Assembly (NCBI GenBank): GCA_021813595.1 | Contig: JAKAKF010000090.1 | Span: 1-11,198, forward strand | Direction of reading: 5' to 3' | Length of the DNA stretch: 11,198 bases | Source of the DNA: a bacterium | GTDB lineage: Bacteria; SZUA-79; Acidulodesulfobacterales; Acidulodesulfobacteraceae | Shown here: in pieces, positions 5,310 to 11,198 of the stretch | Layout of the letters: the number at the start of each line of letters is the position of its first letter | Position numbering within the stretch: position 1 is the stretch's first letter | Made by a program: the position numbers and the translations under genes | The notes under the pieces: model-generated | The model's database searches: none | What the model saw: the letters and a program-made list of their open reading frames with translations, nothing else | What the model was told of the DNA's origin: nothing

Positions 5310-6068
5310 ATGAGTTCATTTAAAGACATTGCGTTTCAAATATTGAAAGAAGCCGGCAAGCCTTTGCATAGCAAAGAAATTACAAAAATAGCTCTTAAAA
5401 AGGGTTGGCTTAAAACCGCTGGTAAAACACCCGAAGCCACAATGAATGCCCAGCTTGTCGTCGATGTAAATTCTAAGAAAGAAAAATCACGTTTTGTTAA
5501 AGTTGATCCTTCTGTTTTCGGTTTAAACGAAAATTTTAAAGATTTAAGCATTAAAGAAACAAAGAAGTCCGAAAATATCTATAAAATTTCAAAAGACGTT
5601 TCGACAAAACAAAAAGGCGATATAGCCGAAGCCAGAATTGCGGAACTTATAATGCTTTACGGAGATACGACATTGTCATGCTATAAACCTATTTCTGACG
5701 ATGAAGGTATAGATTTAATCGTAAAAGAAAAAGGCAGTTTAAAGACGATGTATATTCAAATTAAAAGCCGTTTCGGTGATAATCCCGATAAGATTTTTAC
5801 GGCTAACGTTAAAACTTCTTCTATTTCGGATAATTATTCAATGGCGGTTATTTTTTGCTTTTTCGATACGGAAGAAGGCGACTTATGGGATTATATCTGG
5901 TTTGTTCCTGCTCCGGATTTTATTAAATTAGCCAATAAACTTGACGGCGGAAAATCTCTCGGATTTGTTGCCGGACGAAAGAAAAAAGAGTCTAATAAGT
6001 GGGATAATTATTTAATAGACAAAAGAAGCCTTGCCAATCAAATAATAGCTCAAATGAAAAGAGTTTGA
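5310..6068 (+). CDS. HARE-HTH plus PD-(D/E)xK nuclease-like protein
   Basis: The 252-residue protein has two domains. Residues 1-72 match the HARE-HTH winged-helix pattern: FKDIAFQILKEAGKPLHSKEIT, then GWLKTAGKTPEATMNAQL and FVKVDPSVFGL. In eukaryotic ASXL and RNA polymerase delta, and in prokaryotic nucleases, this domain is thought to read DNA or its modification. Residues 100-250 look like a restriction-endonuclease fold, with the helix GDIAEARIAEL (possible Glu107), GIDLIV (Asp135) and the beta-strand MYIQIKSR (Gln150-x-Lys152). These give an E-D-QxK core like Mrr and other PD-(D/E)xK enzymes. HARE-nuclease fusions are known among modification-dependent restriction systems. The domain reading is good, but the target is unknown. 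The start follows the HAD pseudogene closely, with only a weak GGGAA upstream. Confidence 0.8.
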   Translation: MSSFKDIAFQILKEAGKPLHSKEITKIALKKGWLKTAGKTPEATMNAQLVVDVNSKKEKSRFVKVDPSVFGLNENFKDLSIKETKKSENIYKISKDVSTKQKGDIAEARIAELIMLYGDTTLSCYKPISDDEGIDLIVKEKGSLKTMYIQIKSRFGDNPDKIFTANVKTSSISDNYSMAVIFCFFDTEEGDLWDYIWFVPAPDFIKLANKLDGGKSLGFVAGRKKKESNKWDNYLIDKRSLANQIIAQMKRV

Positions 6069-6592
6069 TGAATAAAATCATAATAAAGATATTTATATTT
6101 GCATTTATTTTGTTTTCTGCAAATAAAGTTTTTGCTTTCGGCATTTTTAATATCCCTTACAACCAGTCAGACTCTAACTTTAACAAGCTTGCGATGCGGG
6201 TGTATAATTCAAATAGTCCTTATACTTATGCGTCTGTAGCTTATACCTATAACGCTTTGCCTATAACGACGACTATGTCAGGGTGCAAGCTAATAAGCAT
6301 AATAAGACGCACGCAGGGCTTTCCGAAACCGGCATACTGGGCTGTCGAAAATTATAAGATATGCGGCGGTAATATTGCAGAGGTTAAAAATACCAATATG
6401 GCCGGGTGGGATAACTTGCCAAATGGAATAAAACCTGTTATAAATAATGTAATAGCGGAAGCAAGGCAATACGGCAAAGCGACTGCGAATTATTACGGAT
6501 ACAGAATAATAGCAAAGACTGGAGCTTACGTTGGGACGGTATTCGTGTATGTGCTTAACGGGATAAAGTTAGAGGCCATGATGAGGTTTTAA
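6068..6592 (+). CDS. Exported protein of unknown function
   Basis: The ATG at 6068 overlaps the nuclease stop codon (TGATG), so its translation is probably coupled. AAAAGAG just upstream may serve as ribosome binding site, and the in-frame TTG at 6065 is less likely. The 174-residue product starts with a clear signal peptide (basic residues, then IFIFAFILFSA, with cleavage probably after VFA near residue 23). The mature part is Tyr/Asn-rich with a predicted beta-rich composition. It contains one pair of cysteines (SGCK and KICGG) that could form a disulphide, and it ends in a hydrophobic stretch GTVFVYVLNGI. I recognise no family. Coupling of a secreted protein to a cytoplasmic nuclease is odd and may reflect chance juxtaposition after rearrangement. 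Confidence 0.7.
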   Translation: MNKIIIKIFIFAFILFSANKVFAFGIFNIPYNQSDSNFNKLAMRVYNSNSPYTYASVAYTYNALPITTTMSGCKLISIIRRTQGFPKPAYWAVENYKICGGNIAEVKNTNMAGWDNLPNGIKPVINNVIAEARQYGKATANYYGYRIIAKTGAYVGTVFVYVLNGIKLEAMMRF

Positions 6593-6628
6593 ATTTATAA
6601 TTATAGTAGCTAAAATTTTTTGAATAGA

Positions 6629-6698
6629 AGAATAAATTGTTATATTCAATAAGTCAACCAACTACCGCTTATAGAAGCGGGGGCTTGAAAAAAGCTCT
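6629..6698 (+). repeat. Hairpin resembling an IS200/IS605-type end
   Basis: CCGCTT (6665-6670) and AAGCGG (6675-6680) form a perfect 6-bp stem with an ATAG loop, preceded by AAGTCAACCAACTA and followed by GGGCTTGA. From memory, subterminal hairpins of this shape followed by GGCTTG occur at right ends of IS200/IS605-family elements, which transpose as single strands and use hairpins rather than inverted repeats. No transposase is present. The preceding 13-mer AGAATAAATTGTT also occurs at 488-500 upstream of another GC hairpin. This may be a solo end or an RNA leader of the methyltransferase gene. Confidence 0.3.
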
Positions 6699-6728
6699 GA
6701 TTTATAAGAGGGCTAATTAGAAATAGTT

Positions 6729-7772
6729 ATGGCTAAATCTCTAAACATAGGACTCAATAAGGCGGGCATAGCAAAGAAAGACGAGTTTTACACTCAGCTT
6801 GTTGATATTGAAAAGGAATTGAAGCATTACAAGAGCCAATTTCGCGGAAAAGTAGTTTATTGCAATTGCGATGATCCATATGAAAGCAACTTTTTTAAAT
6901 ACTTTGCATCCAACTTCAATGCTCTTGGACTGAGGAAGCTTATTACTACAAGCTACAGCGGTTCACCGATTGTTGGAGGACAATTACCACTATTTGAGGT
7001 GGCTGGATCAAAAGGCAAACAACCGCTCAAAATTGAAATCGAAGAAGTGCCTGATATCGACAAAGATGGAGCAATAAATCTTGATGACGTTAAGTATCTG
7101 CTCAAGCATGACAAAAACATCGCAACCCCTTTGCGCGGCAGCGGTGATTTTCGTAGCGACGAATGTATCGAATTGCTCAAGCAATCCGATATAGTTGTGA
7201 CAAATCCTCCATTTTCTCTATTTCGTGAATATGTTGCACAACTTATTGAGTATGATAAAAAGTTTTTGATTCTTGGTGATCAGAACGCTATCACATATAA
7301 AGAAATTTTTGGCCATATTAAAGAAAATAAAATATGGCTTGGCTACGATAATGGTGGCACAAAGTGGTTTCAGGTTCCGATAGACTACGATATACCAACA
7401 GAATCAAGAAAGAAAATCGTAAATGGTGTGAAATATTTCAGCATGGGAAGAATTTTGTGGTTTACCAATCTTGATACTGCAAAGCGCCATGAAGAACTGA
7501 CTTTATATAAAAAATATAATCCGAAAGAATACCCCAAATATGATGACTATAATGCTATCAACGTAAATAGATACAGTGATATTCCTATGGACTATGTAGG
7601 TGTAATGGGTGTTCCAATTACATTTGTTGATAAATACAACCCAAAGCAGTTTGAAATTATTGGCATTGATAGATATGTCAAAGATAATCCAAATTACGGA
7701 AAGAGATTTACAATAGACGGCCAGGAAATCTATGCCCGCATTTTAATTAAAAATAAAAAAGTAAAAAAATGA
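6729..7772 (+). CDS. EcoRI-family adenine-specific DNA methyltransferase
   Basis: This 347-residue protein fits the EcoRI methylase family, which transfers a methyl group from S-adenosylmethionine to adenine N6 in a specific site. The N-terminus has KKDEFYTQ (17-23), then the conserved CNCDDPYESNFFKYF (45-59). The catalytic motif IV NPPF is at 159-162, followed by FLILGDQNAITYKEIF and the downstream GYDNGGTKWFQVP. Length is close to M.EcoRI (about 326). Residues 109-120 hold DxDxDGxIxxxD, which reads like an EF-hand loop inserted before the catalytic motif. No strong ribosome binding site precedes the ATG. The start agrees with the family's N-terminus. The nuclease-like gene follows after one base, making a probable two-gene restriction-modification cassette. 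The base composition looks slightly less AT-rich than its neighbours, suggesting separate acquisition. Confidence 0.92.
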   Translation: MAKSLNIGLNKAGIAKKDEFYTQLVDIEKELKHYKSQFRGKVVYCNCDDPYESNFFKYFASNFNALGLRKLITTSYSGSPIVGGQLPLFEVAGSKGKQPLKIEIEEVPDIDKDGAINLDDVKYLLKHDKNIATPLRGSGDFRSDECIELLKQSDIVVTNPPFSLFREYVAQLIEYDKKFLILGDQNAITYKEIFGHIKENKIWLGYDNGGTKWFQVPIDYDIPTESRKKIVNGVKYFSMGRILWFTNLDTAKRHEELTLYKKYNPKEYPKYDDYNAINVNRYSDIPMDYVGVMGVPITFVDKYNPKQFEIIGIDRYVKDNPNYGKRFTIDGQEIYARILIKNKKVKK

Positions 7773-7773
7773 T

Positions 7774-8883
7774 ATGAAAATTGAGTTACATAAAATTAAG
7801 ATTCGTGAAGTGATTGCCGACTACAAAGACAGCGCAGAAGAAGGTGTTGTGGCTTATGGCGGCAAACTTAATATTCGTCCGAAATATCAGCGCGAGTTTG
7901 TGTACAAGGAAAAGCAACGCAACGCCGTAATTGAAACTATCAAAAACAGCTTTCCGCTAAATGTGATGTATTGGATGATTAGAGAAGACGGCGGTTACGA
8001 AGTTTTAGACGGCCAACAGCGCACTATCAGCATTGGGCAATATGTTTATGGAGATTTTTCTTTAAACGACCGCTTTTTTCATAATTTAACCAAAGAAGAA
8101 CAGGATAAAATTTTGGATTATGAACTGATGATTTATTTCTGCGAAGGTACGGACAAAGAACGGCTAGACTGGTTTACGATTATCAATATTGCTGGAGAGA
8201 AATTGACGAATCAAGAAATTCGCAACGCAGTTTATACCGGGCCGTGGCTCTACGACGCTAAATTGAAATTTAGCAAATCAAACTGTGCGGCATATCTCTT
8301 AGCAAACGACGACGGACAATTAGTTAGCGGTTCGCCAATACGACAAGATTATTTAGAAACTGTGCTCTCTTGGATAAATGACGGGAAAATAGAAGATTAT
8401 ATGGCTAAGCACCAACACGATAAAAACGCTAATGAACTGTGGGATTACTTCCAAGCTGTTATCGCTTGGGTGCGTAAAACGTTCTCGAATTATAGAAAAG
8501 AAATGGCAAGCGTGAATTGGGGCGAACTATATAACCAATTCAAAGGCGAGAAATTAAACGCCGCGAAATTGGAAACTAAGGTTAAGGAGCTGATGCAGGA
8601 CGAAGATGTAACCAAAAAATCAGGTATTTATCCGTATGTTTTGACAGGACAAGAGAGATACCTTTCTATCCGTGCCTTTACCGACAAAATGAAGCGCGAA
8701 GCGTATGAGCGACAAAAAGGTGTTTGCCCGTGGTGTAAAAAAGAAAAGAAAGAAAAACAGAAGTGGGATATTGAAGAAATGGAAGCTGACCACATCACGC
8801 CCTGGCACGAGGGTGGGAAAACGATTGCGGATAATTGCCAAATGCTATGCAAAGAACACAATCGAACTAAATCTGGCATTTAA
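7774..8883 (+). CDS. DUF262-HNH endonuclease (GmrSD-like)
   Basis: The 369-residue protein begins with a DUF262 (GmrSD N-terminal, ParB-like) domain: PKYQREFVYKEKQRN (36-50), SFPLNVMYW (59-67) and the signature EVLDGQQRTISI (76-87). In DUF262 proteins this motif is linked to nucleotide binding or hydrolysis that controls a nuclease. A helical middle region follows (about 150-300). The C-terminus is an HNH nuclease: zinc ligands CPWC (318-321) with C359 and H362, catalytic EADHITPWHEGG (His340) and Asn354 in NCQMLC. It starts one base after the methyltransferase stop codon and lacks its own ribosome binding site, implying coupled translation. I infer it is the cleavage component countered by the methyltransferase, as in a type II-like system. 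Alternatively it restricts modified phage DNA as GmrSD does. Confidence 0.9.
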   Translation: MKIELHKIKIREVIADYKDSAEEGVVAYGGKLNIRPKYQREFVYKEKQRNAVIETIKNSFPLNVMYWMIREDGGYEVLDGQQRTISIGQYVYGDFSLNDRFFHNLTKEEQDKILDYELMIYFCEGTDKERLDWFTIINIAGEKLTNQEIRNAVYTGPWLYDAKLKFSKSNCAAYLLANDDGQLVSGSPIRQDYLETVLSWINDGKIEDYMAKHQHDKNANELWDYFQAVIAWVRKTFSNYRKEMASVNWGELYNQFKGEKLNAAKLETKVKELMQDEDVTKKSGIYPYVLTGQERYLSIRAFTDKMKREAYERQKGVCPWCKKEKKEKQKWDIEEMEADHITPWHEGGKTIADNCQMLCKEHNRTKSGI

Positions 8884-9073
8884 GTATTGAAAAATTGGAA
8901 ATTATAATGATATTTTACTATATAAAAATCTAATTAAAAAAGATTACAGCGATTAATATAAAAACTATTAGGTATATATTTAATTCAGGAATGATGGAAC
9001 ATTGAATATACAACGAAGCTAACCATAGAAAAAGAAATATCTAAAATAATAAAGATCATAACGGAGTAAAATC
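8884..9073. other. AT-rich spacer with possible gene tail
   Basis: About 190 bp of very AT-rich DNA separates the restriction cassette from the membrane protein gene. One short open stretch near 8999-9070 ends in a Lys/Ile-rich segment (KEISKIIKIITE) that could be a degraded gene tail, but it has no start codon or ribosome binding site. No terminator with a T-run is visible. Confidence 0.3.
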
Positions 9074-9712
9074 ATGCTAACTGCTATTGCTACCTTCGTT
9101 CTTGCCTTGGTTACGCTATATTTTGTTTACGCTACTATAAAAGAAAATCAAAAATATCGTCGATTTAAATTATCTTTAAAAAAGTTGGACGAATTTTATA
9201 GTCCATTGATAGGGCATTTGCTTGAGGCAAAATATAAATTAAACTATATAAAAATGATAAAAGAAAAAGATGATTTTATCACATTGTCTCTTTTGTACAT
9301 AAAACCTATCCCAATTCCAAATATAAACGTTGAAGAATCTATAAAACGGAATTTATTAGCATTATTACCGGTGCATACTGCAATTTCGGAAAATAAAATT
9401 TTAAATGAATCTACAAATTTTAATAAGATAAAAGAGATTATATCTATTAAAAGACATCTTGTAGAAACAGAAACTAAAAAAGAAATGATAAATATTGATG
9501 ACAATAAGAATAATTTAAATTTTTTACTGATAAAATATTTTATCATCAAATTTAACGAATTATATAATAATGGGATAGATTTTGAAAAAGAATCTTATCA
9601 AACACTTAAAGTACCATATAATTTAATAGATCAAGCTATGTGGGATAATTGGGAAAATTTTTATAAAATATTACAAAACGATTACGATAAATTAAATAGT
9701 TCATTATATTGA
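9074..9712 (+). CDS. Membrane-anchored cytoplasmic protein, unknown
   Basis: GGAG at 9063-9066 lies seven bases before the ATG, so the start is well supported. The 212-residue product opens with one transmembrane helix (about residues 2-22, LTAIATFVLALVTLYFVYA). A strongly basic stretch, KENQKYRRFKLSLKK, should keep the remainder in the cytoplasm. The rest is a mainly helical, Lys/Asn/Ile-rich domain, starting FYSPLIGHLL and ending with an aromatic segment MWDNWENFYK. I recognise no named family. One-helix anchors with a helical cytosolic body of this size are frequent among uncharacterised proteins of defence islands, and the gene follows a restriction cassette. A sensor or abortive-infection role is only a guess. 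Confidence 0.6.
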   Translation: MLTAIATFVLALVTLYFVYATIKENQKYRRFKLSLKKLDEFYSPLIGHLLEAKYKLNYIKMIKEKDDFITLSLLYIKPIPIPNINVEESIKRNLLALLPVHTAISENKILNESTNFNKIKEIISIKRHLVETETKKEMINIDDNKNNLNFLLIKYFIIKFNELYNNGIDFEKESYQTLKVPYNLIDQAMWDNWENFYKILQNDYDKLNSSLY

Positions 9713-9810
9713 TTCTAAAAATAATTCTTAAAATATAAAATCCTAAATTTGTAAGTAGTAAAACCTTGCATAACTTATAGTGCGATTCTATATATTATAA
9801 TTTCTATCTG

Positions 9811-10791
9811 CTAATATATATTATACGGACAGTTTTCCTTAAAAATTGGAAAACTGTCCGTATAATCTAATATTTTAATGAGAAATGTTTTGAAATTTTC
9901 GATTTCTTTTTTATATTTATTTATATTTAAAGATGAAAATTTAAGAGTATCGTTTAGCAAAACCTCTGCGGTAAGATTTTTTAAGTTTTCCATTTCTTTG
10001 TTGGTTCCATAAGCGATATTAAGAAGCTGCGATTCGTTTTGAAACATAAGTTTATGTGAACAATCTGTATTAAAATTTCCGTTATTTGTTTCAATAAAAA
10101 TTTGATTCACATTTTTAAAACCTTTAAATGTATTGCATTCATTATTTGTGTCGATTTTAAAATAACTTAACAATAAACAATATATATTTTCAATGACCGA
10201 TTTATTATTTCCCGTCATCGTGTTGTTAATAACTTTTTTGCTGATTCTTTCAATTATTTTCTCGCCTAATAGCTTGAATTCTCTCTGGATTTTAACCATT
10301 TCATTATAATATTCATTATTTTTGAATATTAATTTGGACAAGTTATTATCAAAATCTTTTTTTTTATTTTTAACTATATGGTTTTCAATAAAGTCTTTAT
10401 ATAAAGTATTGTATATTGATCTATTTTCAACCAAAGAATCCATGTTTTTGTAATCTTTGTAATAATCGATAAAAAGATTTGCTTTAGAATATCGAATCTC
10501 TTTCTGTATTTCAATTTTATAAATACCATCTAACTCTTTAATAGTTGGATTAGGAGGGAATAAAGGCATATCATTAATGATAGCTAATAAACTGGGTATG
10601 ACGTGTTCTTTGATTGTTTCGGTATGTTTGATTTTAATAGGTAAGAATAACTGATGCTCAATTATTTTATTTTGTCTCCGCATAAAAACAAAATAAATAA
10701 TAGTCATAGCAACTGTAGCAAAAGCTGCAATCCATTCAATAATATAATTCCAAACAAAAATATGATTGCTTTCAATAATCACTTTAACCAT
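9811..10791 (-). CDS. Membrane-anchored protein, unknown, larger
   Basis: The minus-strand gene encodes 326 residues. A transmembrane helix covers about residues 12-37 (IFVWNYIIEWIAAFATVAMT and onward) and is followed by RRQNK, placing the C-terminal 290 residues in the cytoplasm. That body is helical and rich in Asn, Lys and Ile, with KIIERISKKVINN near the middle. It ends in a short segment (FKENCPYNIY) encoded by one arm of the 19-bp inverted repeat. An AGGGGAAGAG stretch upstream of the ATG provides a ribosome binding site. The start overlaps the stop codon of the integrase remnant by 13 bp, suggesting it was once co-translated with that gene. Topology resembles the convergent neighbour at 9074-9712. 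I recognise no family. Confidence 0.65.
   Translation of the reverse strand: MVKVIIESNHIFVWNYIIEWIAAFATVAMTIIYFVFMRRQNKIIEHQLFLPIKIKHTETIKEHVIPSLLAIINDMPLFPPNPTIKELDGIYKIEIQKEIRYSKANLFIDYYKDYKNMDSLVENRSIYNTLYKDFIENHIVKNKKKDFDNNLSKLIFKNNEYYNEMVKIQREFKLLGEKIIERISKKVINNTMTGNNKSVIENIYCLLLSYFKIDTNNECNTFKGFKNVNQIFIETNNGNFNTDCSHKLMFQNESQLLNIAYGTNKEMENLKNLTAEVLLNDTLKFSSLNINKYKKEIENFKTFLIKILDYTDSFPIFKENCPYNIY
9820..9866. repeat. 19-bp perfect inverted repeat at a gene 3' end
   Basis: Arms 9820-9838 and 9848-9866 are perfect reverse complements (core ATACGGACAGTTTTCC) around a 9-nt AT loop. The dyad lies between two convergent genes and inside the last codons of the minus-strand gene. No T-run follows on either strand, so it is not a textbook terminator, but a stem of this strength could halt or stabilise transcripts from both sides. 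Confidence 0.7.
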
Positions 10792-10877
10792 GATTCTCTT
10801 CCCCTCACATCGTCAACGGCCTTTTTTAAAGTATCAGAAACTAAATGGCTATACCTTTTCGTCATCTGCGTAGTCAT
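10779..10877 (-). pseudogene. C-terminal remnant of a phage-type integrase
   Basis: The minus strand encodes 32 codons reading MTTQMTKRYSHLVSDTLKK and then AVDDV. This matches the final segment of many tyrosine integrases, where a short QMT(K/M)RY-(A/S)HL motif carries the nucleophile tyrosine (here Tyr9 of the fragment) followed by L-x-x-AV. The upstream catalytic residues (Arg, HxxR, LGH) are absent, because only about 220 bp separate this from the tRNA gene. The rest of the gene has therefore been deleted. The stop codon overlaps the start of the membrane protein gene by 13 bp. Position and orientation beside a tRNA gene support an old integration site. It is unrelated in position to the intact recombinase at 2565. 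Confidence 0.65.
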
Positions 10878-10905
10878 ATATATTAATAGCACACTCACCC
10901 GCAAT

Positions 10906-10938
10906 AAAAAAATGCTATTTATAATTATAAAAATAGCA
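10906..10938 (-). terminator. Possible intrinsic terminator downstream of tRNA-Arg
   Basis: Read on the minus strand, an 8-bp stem (10931-10938 with 10913-10920, TGCTATTT core) with a 10-nt loop is followed directly by seven T residues (10906-10912). The shape is that of a rho-independent terminator, although the stem is AT-rich and thus weak. It would stop transcripts coming from the tRNA gene. Confidence 0.4.
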
Positions 10939-10979
10939 AAAGTATTATTAAATATTATCTCTGAAAAAAAGGACTTTAA

Positions 10980-11101
10980 ATCAAATTACTTAAAGAGATT
11001 AAAGATAAAGAGTTGGAATTTGAAAAATCTTTTGACCACAAAAACGGCCACAATCTAAAAAAATTAACTATTTTTAATCTACCGCAAAGTCTTGATTTTA
11101 A
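10980..11101 (+). other. Open stretch next to tRNA, possible gene fragment
   Basis: After a stop at 10977-10979 the plus strand stays open for about 40 codons to the tRNA boundary. It reads as a plausible charged protein segment (KELEFEKSFDHKNGHNLKKL, then TIFNLPQSLDF). It has no start codon with a ribosome binding site and no recognised family. It could be a fragment fused against the tRNA by integration or deletion, or chance. Nothing else is seen between 10878 and 11101 apart from the possible terminator. Confidence 0.25.
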
Positions 11102-11178
11102 TGGTGCGTCCAGCAGGATTCGAACCTGCGACCCACAGCTTAGAAGGCTGTTGCTCTATCCAACTGAGCTATGAACGC
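11102..11178 (-). tRNA. tRNA-Arg (anticodon TCT)
   Basis: Read on the minus strand, the 77-nt gene folds into a full cloverleaf. The acceptor stem is GCGTTCA with TGGACGC (one G-U pair). The D arm is GCTC...GAGC. The anticodon stem ACAGC/GCTGT carries the loop CTTCTAA, giving anticodon TCT, which decodes AGA/AGG. The T arm is GCAGG-TTCGAAT-CCTGC, and the CCA tail is encoded (TGG at 11102-11104 on the plus strand). The 3' end faces the accessory genes. tRNA 3' ends are common integrase targets, and an integrase remnant lies about 220 bp away. Confidence 0.97.
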
Positions 11179-11198
11179 ATAGAAGGAAAATATATTCA

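Noticed and set aside
4023..9831. Shared 11-mer TTATACGGACA at 4023 and 9821
   Set aside because: A match of this length is expected by chance several times in a window of this size, and no flanking similarity extends it.
9811..9870. Standard rho-independent terminator between the convergent genes
   Set aside because: The stem is strong, but there is no T-run after it on either strand, so I list it only as an inverted repeat.
10654..11058. 134-codon plus-strand open frame
   Set aside because: It runs antisense through the membrane protein start and the integrase remnant, has no ribosome binding site, and shows no protein-like motif.

Overview
The window looks like an accessory (island- or plasmid-derived) region of a low-GC, Gram-negative bacterium. 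The evidence is AT-rich DNA, Shine-Dalgarno-led genes, a secreted c-type cytochrome with a CxxCH haem motif, and a tRNA gene with an encoded CCA end. I cannot name the taxon from sequence alone. The right edge is a tRNA-Arg(TCT) gene on the minus strand. Just inside it lies a 32-codon minus-strand remnant that reads like the C-terminus of a phage-type integrase, as expected for the edge of a decayed tRNA-integrated island.

Layout. 1-635: non-coding, hairpin-rich DNA. 636-902: small acidic unknown protein. 903-2052: a plasmid-type partition cassette, with a ParF-like ATPase, a ParG-like ribbon-helix-helix (RHH) protein and a second, 56-residue RHH-like protein that is easy to miss. It is preceded by nine ACT(T/A) boxes that all fall in one 8-bp register and bracket an extended -10 promoter. 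2054-2365 (minus): small membrane-anchored protein. 2565-3233: short tyrosine recombinase whose -10 element lies inside a palindrome. 3270-4013: secreted monohaem cytochrome c with an unrecognised C-terminal domain. 4051-4611: HEPN-like protein. 4671-5307: a small remnant, then a HAD-type phosphatase gene broken by a frameshift. 5310-6068: HARE-HTH fused to a PD-(D/E)xK-type nuclease. 6068-6592: exported unknown protein overlapping the nuclease stop codon. 6729-8883: two-gene cassette of an EcoRI-family adenine methyltransferase and a DUF262-HNH endonuclease. 9074-9712 and 9811-10791 (minus): two convergent, N-terminally membrane-anchored unknown proteins. 10779-11178: integrase remnant, possible terminator and tRNA-Arg.

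How it fits together. The left third carries maintenance functions (partition and recombinase). The middle and right carry probable defence cargo (HEPN-like, HARE nuclease, methyltransferase plus DUF262-HNH, membrane-anchored proteins), interrupted by decayed genes. The best-supported unusual feature is the phased operator of the parFG-like operon. It follows the tetramer-box logic known for ParG of plasmid TP228, but with an ACTTG-type core. The most system-like cargo is the methyltransferase/DUF262-HNH pair, which I infer to be a restriction-modification system in which a GmrSD-type module replaces a classical type II nuclease.
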